Positions 46,847-56,229 of a stretch of 64,000 bases of DNA are shown piece after piece (position 1 is the first letter of the stretch; every line of letters begins with the position of its first letter). Position numbers and translations under genes: made by a program. The notes below the pieces were generated by a model. It searched no databases, was not told the origin of the DNA, and was given only the letters and a program-made list of their open reading frames with translations. The DNA comes from Metabacillus rhizolycopersici (GTDB taxonomy: Bacteria; Bacillota; Bacilli; Bacillales; Bacillaceae). The DNA is taken from contig NZ_JAIQUM010000012.1 in the NCBI RefSeq assembly GCF_020075705.1, positions 48,743-112,742 on the forward strand, read 5' to 3'.

Positions 46847-47386
46847 ATGCTAGATTTAGTGTTATGTATTATTCTTTTATTCGGAATACTCGTCGGCTTA
46901 AAGCGCGGTTTTATCCTTCAATTTATCCATTTAGCGGGATTTATTGTTGCTTACATTGTAGCATACCAGTATTTTGATGATCTTGCACCGAAATTAAAGT
47001 TCTGGGTGCCGTATCCTATAACAAGTGATAATTTGACATTTTTTACACTGATAGATAATGGAGATTTAGAAGGAGCATATTATCGTGCAATTGCGTTCGT
47101 TCTATTATTTATAGGGACGAAGATTGTTATGCAAATAATTGGTGCAATGTTAGATTTTGTTGCTTTACTACCAATATTAAAGCAGTTAAATAGATGGGCC
47201 GGTTCAATTTTAGGTTTTGTGGAATCATATTTAGTAATATTTGTTTTACTCTTTATTGCTGCACTTATTCCGATTCATCAATTACAACAAGCTTTAGACC
47301 AATCAATTCTTGCTGATCTCATCGTGAATCATACTCCATATTTCTCTGATAAAGTGAAAGAGCTTTGGATACAGTACACGTCATAA
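46847..47386 (+). CDS. CvpA family membrane protein
   Basis: A 179-residue CvpA family protein (B. subtilis yshB) with about four transmembrane segments (near 1-20, 24-44, 75-105, 120-145) and the motif GILVGLKRGFILQFIHLAGF. E. coli CvpA is needed for colicin V production and envelope integrity; the biochemical role is unknown. ATG 46847 follows GAAGCTAAGAA. Adjacent to zapA in one operon, ending in a terminator. Confidence 0.88.
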   Translation: MLDLVLCIILLFGILVGLKRGFILQFIHLAGFIVAYIVAYQYFDDLAPKLKFWVPYPITSDNLTFFTLIDNGDLEGAYYRAIAFVLLFIGTKIVMQIIGAMLDFVALLPILKQLNRWAGSILGFVESYLVIFVLLFIAALIPIHQLQQALDQSILADLIVNHTPYFSDKVKELWIQYTS

Positions 47387-47415
47387 CTTCTCTCCCCACT
47401 TAGAGAAGTTTTTTT
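47386..47415 (+). terminator. Terminator after cvpA
   Basis: ACTTCTCT / AGAGAAGT with 8-nt loop, then TTTTTTTG. Confidence 0.88.
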
Positions 47416-47429
47416 GTGTTATAGTAAAC

Positions 47430-47586
47430 TTAAAATTCTTGTACTGTGGATAAGCGCACGACATTAAGCGGAAGCGCCTAGCCCCTCGAGTCATAAGCCA
47501 ATCAGGAATTGAAGGTAAAAAACACCTTCTATTCCTGATCGTCTTATTTGCCTGAGGATGATCAAGGCGCTTGCGCTTTTGTTCAT
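47430..47586 (+). repeat. Intergenic hairpin repeat, type B (copy 15)
   Basis: TTAAAATTCTTGTACTGTGG then ATAAGCGCACGACATTAAGC, CGGAAGCGCCTAGCCCCTCG, a central stem AATCAGGAATTGAAGG / CCTTCTATTCCTGAT, and GATCAAGGCGCTTGCGCTTT TGTTCAT. It lies 57 bp upstream of polX. Confidence 0.9.
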
Positions 47587-47642
47587 ATTAAAAATTGTAC
47601 TTTTCTCTTAATTATTTGTATCATTTTAATGAGGTGATAAGC

Positions 47643-49367
47643 ATGGACATACATAAGAAGGACGTAATTCGATTATTAGAAAAGATTGCAGTATTTATGG
47701 AACTCAAAGGAGAAAATCCGTTCAAAATATCAGCGTTTAGAAAAGCGGCAAATGCATTAGAGACAGATGAAAGAAGTTTAGCTTTAATTGATGATTTCAC
47801 GAAAATTGCAGGGATTGGTAAAGGGACTTCTGCGGTAATAAAGGAATTTGTCGAAAAGGGAAAATCCGATGTATTGGATCAATTACAAGAAGAGGTTCCA
47901 GCCGGGTTACTAGCTTTATTAAAGTTGCCTGGTTTAGGTGGTAAAAAAATTGCAAAGCTATATAAAGAGTTGCAAATTGATGGTGTTGAAGCCTTGAAGC
48001 AGGCGTGTCAGGAAAATAAAATCCAAGCACTCGCGGGGTTTGGGGAAAAATCAGAAGAAAAGATTTTAGCAGCTATTGAGGAAATGGGAAGTCGACCTGA
48101 GCGCCTTCCACTAGTGTTCATGCTTCCAATTGCCGAAGACATTGAAACATACTTACTCAAATGTGACGGAATTGAAAGGTTTTCAAAAGCCGGTAGTCTT
48201 CGCCGGATGAGAGAAACGATTAAGGATTTGGATTTTATCATCGCAACGAATGAGCCAGAGAAGGTTCGAGATCAGCTTTTAGCCATTCCTGCTCTTTCTG
48301 ATGTCATTGCTAGTGGAGATACAAAGGTTTCTGTACAATTGAGCTATGAATATGAAGTAAGTGTTGATTTCCGATTAGTAAAGCCTGCTGAATTTGCAAC
48401 AACACTGCATCATTTTACAGGTTCAAAAGATCATAATGTTAGAATGCGCCAACTTGCAAAAGAGCGCGGTGAAAAAATAAGTGAATATGGTGTAGAAAAT
48501 GTAGAAACGAATGAAATCAGGACATTTGCATCTGAGGCAGAATTTTATGCGTATTTTGATCTCCCTTATTATCCACCAGAGATTAGGGAGGATGGTTCAG
48601 AGGTAGATTTGTTTTTAAAGGAAATGAAAGTAATTCAATTAGAGGATATAAAAGGGGATTTACATATGCACTCAACGTGGAGCGATGGTGCATATACAAT
48701 AAGGGAAATGGTTGAAGCTTGTCGTAAAAAAGGCTATAGCTATATTGCAATCACTGATCACTCTCAATATTTAAAAGTAGCAAATGGATTGACTCCAGAG
48801 CGATTGCGAGCACAGAGGCAGGAAATCGATGCATTAAATGAAGAATATGATGACATTACAATTCTTGCTGGTGTAGAAATGGACATTTTGCCGGATGGTA
48901 CATTAGATTATGATGATGAACTATTGAGTGAAATGGATATAGTCATTGCGTCCATTCATTCGAGTTTTTCGCAATCACAAGAAGTGATTATGGAGAGGTT
49001 AAAAACAGCTTTGCATAATCATCATGTTGATATTATTGCACATCCAACAGGTCGTCTCATTGGAAAGCGAAAGGGATATGATGTAGATGTTGATATGCTC
49101 ATCCAATTAGCAAAGGAAACGAACACAGCTCTGGAGTTGAATGCTAATCCTAATCGACTTGATTTAAGTGCTGATCATATTAGAAAAGCGCAAGACGCTG
49201 GAGTGAAACTTGTCATTAATACAGACGCTCATAATACGGAGATGCTCGAGGATATGACGATTGGGGTTTCAACTGCAAAAAAAGGGTGGATCCGAAGTGA
49301 GAATGTGATGAACACATGGGATATCAATCAGCTTAGGGCATTTTTAAATAGAAATCATCAAGAATGA
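47643..49367 (+). CDS. polX: DNA polymerase/3'-5' exonuclease PolX
   Basis: A family X polymerase acting in repair of damaged DNA. The 574-residue protein has the 8-kDa/HhH domain (ENPFKISAFRKAANALE; IAGIGKGTSAVI), the beta-type nucleotidyltransferase domain (AGSLRRMRETIKDLDFIIA with catalytic acidic residues) and a C-terminal PHP domain with metal-binding DLHMHSTWSDGAYT, HS, DAH patterns that gives 3'-5' exonuclease and AP-endonuclease activity. ATG 47643 has GAGGTG upstream; the longest frame from 47595 is rejected. Confidence 0.95.
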   Translation: MDIHKKDVIRLLEKIAVFMELKGENPFKISAFRKAANALETDERSLALIDDFTKIAGIGKGTSAVIKEFVEKGKSDVLDQLQEEVPAGLLALLKLPGLGGKKIAKLYKELQIDGVEALKQACQENKIQALAGFGEKSEEKILAAIEEMGSRPERLPLVFMLPIAEDIETYLLKCDGIERFSKAGSLRRMRETIKDLDFIIATNEPEKVRDQLLAIPALSDVIASGDTKVSVQLSYEYEVSVDFRLVKPAEFATTLHHFTGSKDHNVRMRQLAKERGEKISEYGVENVETNEIRTFASEAEFYAYFDLPYYPPEIREDGSEVDLFLKEMKVIQLEDIKGDLHMHSTWSDGAYTIREMVEACRKKGYSYIAITDHSQYLKVANGLTPERLRAQRQEIDALNEEYDDITILAGVEMDILPDGTLDYDDELLSEMDIVIASIHSSFSQSQEVIMERLKTALHNHHVDIIAHPTGRLIGKRKGYDVDVDMLIQLAKETNTALELNANPNRLDLSADHIRKAQDAGVKLVINTDAHNTEMLEDMTIGVSTAKKGWIRSENVMNTWDINQLRAFLNRNHQE

Positions 49368-49425
49368 ATGGTCAATTGAAATGTTGTTGTTACTTATCAA
49401 GTTTGAATTGAAAAGAATCCCGTTT

Positions 49426-49508
49426 GTACTTAGTTTTAGTGTCTAGCGTAAAGTTCCATCTGCTCGTCATATGCTTGTCGAAGAAAGCAGAGTGATTTAC
49501 GCTTTTCA
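49426..49508 (+). repeat. Degenerate hairpin repeat with preserved stem (copy 16)
   Basis: TTGTACTTAGTTTTAGTGTC matches the type A left end. The outer stem has diverged to AGCGTAAA (49445-49452) / TTTACGCT (49496-49503), with both arms changed together relative to AGCGCAAG / CTTGCGCT. It ends just before the mutS2 ribosome-binding site. Confidence 0.7.
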
Positions 49509-49526
49509 AATTAGGAGGTTTACGGT

Positions 49527-51887
49527 TTGCAACAAAGAGTATTACAGGTTTTAGAATTTGAGAAAGTAAAAGATCAACTTATTAAGCATGCTTCATCCTC
49601 ATTAGGAAAAGAAAAGGTAAAAGCGTTAATACCTTCAAGTGATTATGATGAAGTCATCATCTCACAGGAGCAAACGGATGAGGCTGCAAAAGTAATCCGC
49701 TTAAAAGGCAATGTACCACTAGGTGGTTTAGTTGATGTTAGGGCAACTGTAAAGCGGGCAAAAATCGGTGGCTTGCTGAGTGCTTCTGAATTAATCGAAG
49801 TTGCTGGAACACTTTATGCAGGACGAAATATGAAACGTTTTATTGAAAAAATGGTCGAGGAAGAAATTGAATTACACCACTTGCCAGAGCTAGCAGAGAA
49901 AATTGTACTTTTATTGGAATTAGAAAGAAATATTTCACAATGTATTGATGATAATGGCCATGTTTTAGACAGTGCTAGCGACACATTGAAAGGCATTCGT
50001 CAGCAGCTTCGAACAACAGAAGCAAGGGTTAGAGATAAGTTAGAGTCAATGATTCGGTCATCAAACGCAACGAAAATGCTTTCTGATGCAATTATTACGA
50101 TAAGAAACGATCGCTTTGTATTACCTGTTAAACAGGAATATCGGGGCGCATATGGTGGCATTATTCATGATCAATCTAGCTCAGGAGCAACATTATTTAT
50201 TGAACCACAAGTGATTGTGGATTTGAATAACACTCTCCAACAGGCAAAGGTTAAGGAAAAGGTTGAGATTGAACGAATTTTACGACTTTTATCTGATGAA
50301 GTTGCTGAATCAAGCAATGAAATTTTGCAAAATATTTATTGCTTATCAGAAATGGATTTTATGTTTACAAAGGCTAAATATGCTAAACAAATCAAGGGAA
50401 TAAGGCCTGCTGTTAATAACGATGGTGTTGTTAGAATGTTTAAAGCACGCCACCCACTTTTGCCAGAAAATGAGGTTGTACCAAACGATATTGAACTTGG
50501 AACAGATTTTACAACGATCGTGATTACAGGTCCAAATACAGGTGGGAAAACAGTTGCTTTAAAAACATTAGGTTTATGTACTTTAATGACTCAGGCTGGC
50601 TTACAAATCCCTGCACTTGATGGATCAGAAATGACAGTGTTTGATGCAGTTTATGCGGATATTGGTGATGAACAATCAATCGAGCAAAGCTTAAGTACGT
50701 TTTCTTCTCATATGGTAAACATCGTTGATATACTAGATAAGGTTGATGAAAAAAGCTTAGTGCTTTTCGATGAACTAGGAGCTGGCACAGATCCTCAAGA
50801 GGGAGCTGCACTGGCCATTTCAATTCTTGATGAAGTCTATCACAGAGGGGCAAGGGTAATTGCAACGACGCATTATCCTGAACTTAAAGCATATGGATAT
50901 AATCGAAGTGGAGTCATTAATGCAAGTGTGGAATTTGATATTGCAACACTAAGTCCTACCTATAAGCTATTAATTGGCGTACCTGGACGAAGTAATGCAT
51001 TTGAAATTTCCAAAAGATTAGGCTTACAGGAGCATGTTATAAATACGGCAAGGGCGCAAATGAGTAATGAGCGCAACGAAGTAGATACAATGATTGCTTC
51101 ATTGGAAACAAGCAAAAAAACGGCAGAGCAAGAGATGGTGGATGCTGAAAAAATCCGCAAAGAAGCCGAACAGCTTCATAAAGACTTACAAAAGCAAATC
51201 ATTGAGTTTAATCAACAACGCGATTCATTATACGAAGAGGCAGAACAAAAAGCGAAACAAAAGGTAGAAGAAGCACGTCAGGAAGCAGAGCAAATCATTC
51301 AAGATTTAAGAAAAATGAGAAAAGAACAGCATGCTGCGGTTAAAGAACATGAGCTCATCGATGCAAGGAAACGATTAGAGGCGTCGGTACCAACCTTTGA
51401 GAAAAGTAAGAAGGTAGAGAAGCAAGAGGCTGCTAAACAAAGCTTTTTACCTGGTGATGAAGTGAAGGTGATAACATTTGATCAAAAAGGCCATTTAATT
51501 GAAAAAGTAAGTGACAACGAATGGCAGGTTCAAATGGGAATCATGAAAATGAAAGTGAAAGAAAAAGACCTTCAGTATATTAAGAGGGCTAAACAGGAAG
51601 TACAAGAAAAGCCGTTAGCGATGGTAAAAGGGAAGGACTACCACGTATCACTTGAATTAGATTTACGTGGTGAGCGCTTTGAAAATGCACTTCTTAAGGT
51701 AGAAAAATATTTAGACGACGCAGTGTTAGCCGGCTATCCAAGAGTGTCGATTATCCACGGTAAAGGAACAGGGGCACTCAGAACCGGTGTGAAGGAACTA
51801 CTAAAGAACCATCGCAGTGTTAAAAATACTCGGTTTGGAGAAGCGGGGGAAGGCGGAACAGGTGTAACAATTGTTGAACTCAAATAG
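49527..51887 (+). CDS. mutS2: Endonuclease MutS2
   Basis: MutS2 is a MutS-like ATPase that suppresses recombination or rescues collided ribosomes (the Firmicutes enzyme acts as a ribosome splitting factor in recent work). The 786-residue protein lacks the mismatch-recognition domain, has Walker [13 protein letters not shown], Walker [20 protein letters not shown], a long coiled coil (about 515-640) and a C-terminal Smr domain ([23 protein letters not shown]). TTG 49527 follows TTAGGAGGTTT. yshE follows after 15 bp. Confidence 0.96.
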   Translation: MQQRVLQVLEFEKVKDQLIKHASSSLGKEKVKALIPSSDYDEVIISQEQTDEAAKVIRLKGNVPLGGLVDVRATVKRAKIGGLLSASELIEVAGTLYAGRNMKRFIEKMVEEEIELHHLPELAEKIVLLLELERNISQCIDDNGHVLDSASDTLKGIRQQLRTTEARVRDKLESMIRSSNATKMLSDAIITIRNDRFVLPVKQEYRGAYGGIIHDQSSSGATLFIEPQVIVDLNNTLQQAKVKEKVEIERILRLLSDEVAESSNEILQNIYCLSEMDFMFTKAKYAKQIKGIRPAVNNDGVVRMFKARHPLLPENEVVPNDIELGTDFTTIVITGPNTGGKTVALKTLGLCTLMTQAGLQIPALDGSEMTVFDAVYADIGDEQSIEQSLSTFSSHMVNIVDILDKVDEKSLVLFDELGAGTDPQEGAALAISILDEVYHRGARVIATTHYPELKAYGYNRSGVINASVEFDIATLSPTYKLLIGVPGRSNAFEISKRLGLQEHVINTARAQMSNERNEVDTMIASLETSKKTAEQEMVDAEKIRKEAEQLHKDLQKQIIEFNQQRDSLYEEAEQKAKQKVEEARQEAEQIIQDLRKMRKEQHAAVKEHELIDARKRLEASVPTFEKSKKVEKQEAAKQSFLPGDEVKVITFDQKGHLIEKVSDNEWQVQMGIMKMKVKEKDLQYIKRAKQEVQEKPLAMVKGKDYHVSLELDLRGERFENALLKVEKYLDDAVLAGYPRVSIIHGKGTGALRTGVKELLKNHRSVKNTRFGEAGEGGTGVTIVELK

Positions 51888-51902
51888 CGGGGAGAAGGTA
51901 AG

Positions 51903-52307
51903 ATGAATAAATTTTGGGAGAACGAATTAATTCAAATTGCTGCCTACTATAGTGTTGCCGTTCTTTGTATGCTAGTGTTTTTAACCATTTTTGAGTTAGT
52001 TACAAAATATAAAAATTGGGAAGAAATCAAAAATGGAAATATGGCAGTCGCCATGGCAACAGGGGGGAAAATCTTTGGGATTGCTAATATATTCAGGTTT
52101 TCCATCGAACAGCATGACGACTTGTTACAGATGATGGGCTCTGGATTATATGGCTTTATCCTTTTACTCTTAGCTTATTTTATATATGAATTTATGACAC
52201 CCACATTTAATATTGATGAAGAAATACAAAAGGATAATCGTGCGGTCGGCTTTATTTCACTTGTCATTTCGGTTGGCTTATCGTTTGTCATTGGCGCCGG
52301 GATTTAA
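51903..52307 (+). CDS. yshE: DUF350 family membrane protein (YshE)
   Basis: The 134-residue DUF350 protein has about four transmembrane segments (near 9-32, 45-65, 75-98, 112-134) separated by short charged loops (KNWEEIKNGNMAVAMATGGK). Function unknown. ATG 51903 follows GGGGAGAAGG. It is co-directional with mutS2 and directly precedes a 26-residue open frame with a strong ribosome-binding site, then a terminator. Confidence 0.87.
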   Translation: MNKFWENELIQIAAYYSVAVLCMLVFLTIFELVTKYKNWEEIKNGNMAVAMATGGKIFGIANIFRFSIEQHDDLLQMMGSGLYGFILLLLAYFIYEFMTPTFNIDEEIQKDNRAVGFISLVISVGLSFVIGAGI

Positions 52308-52319
52308 GGAGAGTGTGAA

Positions 52320-52400
52320 TTGGAGACTTTAGCGAAAGTAATGTTCGGCTTATGTGGTTTATTTTTGATAATTGGAATTATTTACTTAGTGTTCTTATAA
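52320..52400 (+). CDS. Putative 26-residue membrane peptide
   Basis: TTG start with AAGGAG 8 nt upstream, immediately after yshE (12 bp gap) and before the operon terminator. The product, M-E-T-L-A-K-V-M-F-G-L-C-G-L, then a hydrophobic run LIIGIIYLVFL, is a single transmembrane helix with a short charged N-terminus. No family is recognised. The placement in the mutS2-yshE unit, the good ribosome-binding site and the immediate stop favour a real gene, but length makes chance possible. Confidence 0.6.
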   Translation: METLAKVMFGLCGLFLIIGIIYLVFL

Positions 52401-52409
52401 ATAATAAGA

Positions 52410-52441
52410 AGGGCTGACATCAATTGGTCAGTCTCTTTTTA
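52410..52441 (+). terminator. Terminator of the mutS2-yshE unit
   Basis: GGGCTGACATCAATTGGTCA GTCTC then TTTTTA: a GCTGAC/GTCAGT stem with T-run. Confidence 0.78.
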
Positions 52442-52791
52442 TCCTTAAATAATGCAAAGTAAATTCCAGTCTCTAGTATTAATGAATGAATAAAATAAAT
52501 TTATCGGGTGTAAAGGTGGTGCTTATAGAAGTCTCAGTTGAAATGTGTCACAGTTTGGGCAATTCGATTGAATTTTATTTATATTTCTGAAAATAGAGAA
52601 ATCTGCTATACTTTTTTTAAGATGGAAAAAAGAAGATGAGCGATTCCAAATTAACATCACTCCTTATTTATTTTACATTCTATATGTACAAAGATAAGAA
52701 CTCACTCCGCCAACTAATGAAAAGGAATGTTGAATAAATTAATTCAACTAGAGGTTAACAATGAAAATTGCATAACAAGGAGGAGTAGAAT
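52442..52791 (+). promoter_or_regulatory. lcfA upstream region
   Basis: No gene supported. It contains a FadR-like half site TGAATGAATA (52483-52492), a -10-like TATACT near 52605, and a near-palindrome GTTGAATAAATTAATTCAAC (52729-52748; 18 of 20 symmetrical) just upstream of the ribosome-binding site AAGGAGG. Confidence 0.4.
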
Positions 52792-54477
52792 ATGGAAATT
52801 CAAAAACCATGGTTACGTCATTATCCGAAAGAGATCCCTCATGAAATTACCATTGAAGAAAAACCACTTTACGATTATTTACAGCAGGCTGCTGCTGAAT
52901 TCCCAACGAATACAGCTATTCACTTTCTAGGAAAAACTCTTTCTTATACTGAACTATATGATCAATCTCTTAAGTTAGCAAACTATTTACAATCACTTGG
53001 TTTACAAAAAGATGATCGAGTATCGATTATGTTGCCTAACTGTCCACAAGCCGTTATTGCTTATTATGGTGTATTATTAGCAGGTGGAATCGTTGTCCAA
53101 ACAAATCCACTTTACATGGAGAGAGAGCTTGAATATCAGTTAAAAGATAGCCAGTCTACATTTATTGTAACCCTTGATTTACTTTATCCAAGAGTGTCAA
53201 AAATGAAAGCGTTGACAAACTTGAAGCATATCATTATCACTGGAATAAAAGATTATTTGCCTTTCCCGAAGAATCTACTATATCCTTTTGTTCAAAAAAA
53301 ACAAAAGAAACTAGTTGTTAAAATTGAGCATCAAGGTGATACGCATTTATTTAAAAAGATTATAGAGCTATCCGAACCAATTGTTGATTTACCAGAATCG
53401 AATCCAGCGGAGGATATTGCACTTCTTCAATATACAGGTGGAACAACAGGTTTTCCTAAGGGAGCTATGCTGACACATAAAAACATCATTGCGAATACGA
53501 AAATGTGTTCATCGTGGATGTATAAATCTAGAAGAGGTAAGGAATCGATGTTAGGAATCGTACCATTATTTCACGTATATGGAATGACAACCCTCTTGAA
53601 TTTATCCGTGATGCAGGGCTATAAGATGATTCTTTTACCGAAATTTGATGCGACTGAGACATTAAAAACAATTCAAAAGTTAAAACCGACTTTATTTCCT
53701 GGTGCACCGACAATTTATATAGCTTTATTGAATCATCCGGATATTAAAAAGTACGATCTGTCATCAATTGATTGTTGTATTAGTGGATCGGCGCCACTAC
53801 CACTCGATGTGCAAGAACGATTTGAGGAAGTGACAGGGGGATTACTAATTGAGGGGTATGGATTAACAGAGGCGTCACCAGTTACTCATGCAAACTTCTT
53901 CTGGGATAAGAGAAAAGCAGGAAGTATTGGTGTTCCTTGGCCAAATACTGATTCAGCTATTTTATCCTATGAAAGTGGAGGAATTGCTGAAGTAAATGAG
54001 TTAGGTGAAATAATCGTTAGGGGTCCTCAAGTTATGAAGGGATATTGGAATAAGAAGGAGGAAACGGAAGCTACTCTTAAAGATGACTGGTTACTAACTG
54101 GGGATGTTGGCTATATGGATGAAGAAGGATATTTCTATATTGTTGACCGGAAAAAGGATGTGATTATTGCTGGTGGGTTTAATGTTTATCCACGGGAAAT
54201 TGAAGAGGTTCTCTACGAGCATGAAAAAGTACAGGAGGTCGTTGTTGCTGGAGTACCAGACCCATACCGGGGTGAAACTGTTAAGGCATATATAGTGTTG
54301 AAAAATAACGAGAATGCGACCCCAGAAGAATTTAATGAATATGCTCGTAAGCACCTTGCTACGTATAAAGTACCACATATTTATGAGTTTAGAGAAGAGT
54401 TGCCAAAAACAGCAGTCGGAAAAATACTTAGACGGGTTTTAATTGAAGAAGAACATGCAAAATATAAAAATGCGTAA
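52792..54477 (+). CDS. lcfA: Long-chain-fatty-acid-CoA ligase
   Basis: The enzyme activates fatty acids to acyl-CoA through an acyl-adenylate. The 561-residue protein has the AMP-binding motif YTGGTTGFPKGAMLTHKN, the GYGLTEASPVTH (A4-A5) region, the LTGDVGYMDEEGYFYIVDRKKD hinge and the C-terminal catalytic Lys in LPKTAVGKILRRVL. ATG 52792 follows AACAAGGAGG. First gene of the fatty acid degradation cluster lcfA, fadR, fadB, etfB, etfA, matching B. subtilis order. Confidence 0.96.
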   Translation: MEIQKPWLRHYPKEIPHEITIEEKPLYDYLQQAAAEFPTNTAIHFLGKTLSYTELYDQSLKLANYLQSLGLQKDDRVSIMLPNCPQAVIAYYGVLLAGGIVVQTNPLYMERELEYQLKDSQSTFIVTLDLLYPRVSKMKALTNLKHIIITGIKDYLPFPKNLLYPFVQKKQKKLVVKIEHQGDTHLFKKIIELSEPIVDLPESNPAEDIALLQYTGGTTGFPKGAMLTHKNIIANTKMCSSWMYKSRRGKESMLGIVPLFHVYGMTTLLNLSVMQGYKMILLPKFDATETLKTIQKLKPTLFPGAPTIYIALLNHPDIKKYDLSSIDCCISGSAPLPLDVQERFEEVTGGLLIEGYGLTEASPVTHANFFWDKRKAGSIGVPWPNTDSAILSYESGGIAEVNELGEIIVRGPQVMKGYWNKKEETEATLKDDWLLTGDVGYMDEEGYFYIVDRKKDVIIAGGFNVYPREIEEVLYEHEKVQEVVVAGVPDPYRGETVKAYIVLKNNENATPEEFNEYARKHLATYKVPHIYEFREELPKTAVGKILRRVLIEEEHAKYKNA

Positions 54478-54534
54478 ATATTGAATATTTTTCACGTTTA
54501 AAATGAATATGAATTTAGAATAAAGCACAGTAAG

Positions 54535-54570
54535 GAAGAGGCTGATTATAGCAAATCTACCTCTTCTTTA
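54535..54570 (+). terminator. Terminator after lcfA
   Basis: GAAGAGG (54535-54541) pairs with CCTCTTC (54560-54566) with a long loop, then TTTA. Weak to moderate; read-through into fadR is likely. Confidence 0.6.
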
Positions 54571-54627
54571 CTAGGTGAAGGATTGATTGGGTGGGTAAAG
54601 TCTTGACGGAAAAGTGAATGAAAATTA

Positions 54628-54645
54628 TGAATGATTATTCATTCA
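54628..54645. promoter_or_regulatory. FadR operator upstream of fadR
   Basis: TGAATGATTATTCATTCA is a full match to the FadR (YsiA) box I remember from B. subtilis (TGAATGAMTANTCATTCA). It lies 22 bp before the fadR start, so FadR should control its own operon and release on long-chain acyl-CoA. Confidence 0.92.
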
Positions 54646-54667
54646 ATTCAAGAAGGAGAGACGCCCG

Positions 54668-55255
54668 TTGATACAGAAAAGACCCAAATATAAACAAATA
54701 ATAGATGCGGCAGTGATTGCCATTGCTGAAAATGGTTATCATCAAACCCAAGTTTCAAAAATTGCAAAACAAGCAGGTGTCGCTGATGGCACCATCTATT
54801 TGTATTTTAAAAATAAAGATGACATTCTTGTCTCACTTTTTCAAGAAAAAATGGGTAACTTCATTGAAAAAATTGAGGACGAGATTAAAACTAAGCAAAC
54901 AGCTTCCGAGAAGCTTTACTTTCTCATTGAGAAGCATTTCTCATTGCTTGCAGAAGATCATCACTTAGCGATCGTTACACAACTTGAACTAAGACAATCA
55001 AATAAAGAATTACGGATCCGAATTAATCAGGTGTTGAAGGGTTATTTCAATGTTTTGGATAAGATTTTAACGTCAGGGAAAGAAACGGGAGAATTTAGAG
55101 AAGGTCTGGATCTCCGCCTTGCGCGGCAAATGGTTTTCGGGACAATTGATGAAATAGCTACTACTTGGGTAATGAATGATCAAAAATATAATATTACGGA
55201 ACAAGCAATGAAGGTTCACGAATTAATCGTGTACGGTTTTATTCATCAAAGCTAA
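54668..55255 (+). CDS. fadR: TetR family fatty acid degradation regulator FadR
   Basis: FadR (YsiA) represses beta-oxidation genes and is released by long-chain acyl-CoA. The 195-residue TetR protein has the N-terminal DNA-binding helix-turn-helix (about 10-55: IIDAAVIAIAENGYHQTQVSKIAKQAGVADGTIYLYFKNKDDI) and a helical ligand domain. TTG 54668 is used, with AAGGAGAGACG upstream. A perfect FadR operator is placed immediately before it. Confidence 0.95.
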   Translation: MIQKRPKYKQIIDAAVIAIAENGYHQTQVSKIAKQAGVADGTIYLYFKNKDDILVSLFQEKMGNFIEKIEDEIKTKQTASEKLYFLIEKHFSLLAEDHHLAIVTQLELRQSNKELRIRINQVLKGYFNVLDKILTSGKETGEFREGLDLRLARQMVFGTIDEIATTWVMNDQKYNITEQAMKVHELIVYGFIHQS

Positions 55256-55403
55256 TGAAACTGTGGGTCTATATTCCAATTATTGATGCTTCATAACTCC
55301 TGTTATCTGTGAAAGTTTGTCTTACTATTCTAGCAGCCATCTAGGTTAGATTAGGTAGAAACATCGATGATTGCATTAAAGGAAAATAAATAGGAGGATT
55401 CAG

Positions 55404-56177
55404 ATGAAGTTTATAAAACTTACTAAGGAGAAGTTTATTGCCGATGTAATAATCAATCATGAACCAGCAAACGCCTTATCAACGCACGTTTTACATGAGC
55501 TTTCATTATTGTTTGATCAACTTGAGGCAGATCAAGACGTCAGGGTCATTATTTTGCGTGGTGAGGGGCGGTTTTTCTCAGCGGGAGCAGATATAAAGGA
55601 ATTTATTGGAGTTCCTTCTGGAAGGGGATTTTCTGCATTATCTGAAGTTGGTCAGCAATTATTTGAGCGAATTGAGACATTTTCTAAGCCAGTAATTGCT
55701 GCAATTCATGGTGCTGCCTTAGGCGGTGGTTTAGAATTAGCAATGTCTTGTCATCTCCGGCTTGTTACAGAGGATGCGAAGCTAGGTTTACCCGAATTGC
55801 AGCTTGGGATTATCCCGGGATTTGGTGGAACGCAACGGTTACCAAAATACGTTGGGACGGCTCGTGCTTTAGAAATGATGCTAACAAGCGAACCTATCTT
55901 AGGAGATAAGGCCGTACAGTTTGGATTAGCTAACCATGCATATCCTGAAGAAACATTAGTTGTAGAGGCAAAAAAGCTAGCAGCAAAGTTTGCAGCTAAA
56001 AGTCCACTTTCTGTGAAAGCGATTATTTCACTGCTTAATGCAGGAAAAAAATTTTCCTATCAAGAGGGTATTAAGCAGGAAGCAGCATGGTTTGGTGAAA
56101 TTTTTGAAAGTGTTGATGCAAAAGAGGGGATTTCTGCATTTATTGAGAAAAGAAAACCAAATTTCATTGGAAAATAA
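55404..56177 (+). CDS. fadB: Enoyl-CoA hydratase
   Basis: A crotonase-family hydratase of 257 residues for beta-oxidation. The oxyanion-hole segments FFSAGADIKEF and GAALGGGLELAMSCHLRL, and the catalytic Glu in LPELQLGIIPGFGGTQRL, are intact. This is the hydratase alone, not the fused multienzyme of E. coli FadB. ATG 55404 follows ATAGGAGGA. It lies between fadR and etfB as in B. subtilis. Confidence 0.94.
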   Translation: MKFIKLTKEKFIADVIINHEPANALSTHVLHELSLLFDQLEADQDVRVIILRGEGRFFSAGADIKEFIGVPSGRGFSALSEVGQQLFERIETFSKPVIAAIHGAALGGGLELAMSCHLRLVTEDAKLGLPELQLGIIPGFGGTQRLPKYVGTARALEMMLTSEPILGDKAVQFGLANHAYPEETLVVEAKKLAAKFAAKSPLSVKAIISLLNAGKKFSYQEGIKQEAAWFGEIFESVDAKEGISAFIEKRKPNFIGK

Positions 56178-56229
56178 CTTCCTATTATAGTGTTGAAACC
56201 TATTTTATGAAAACATGGGGGAATGGGAT

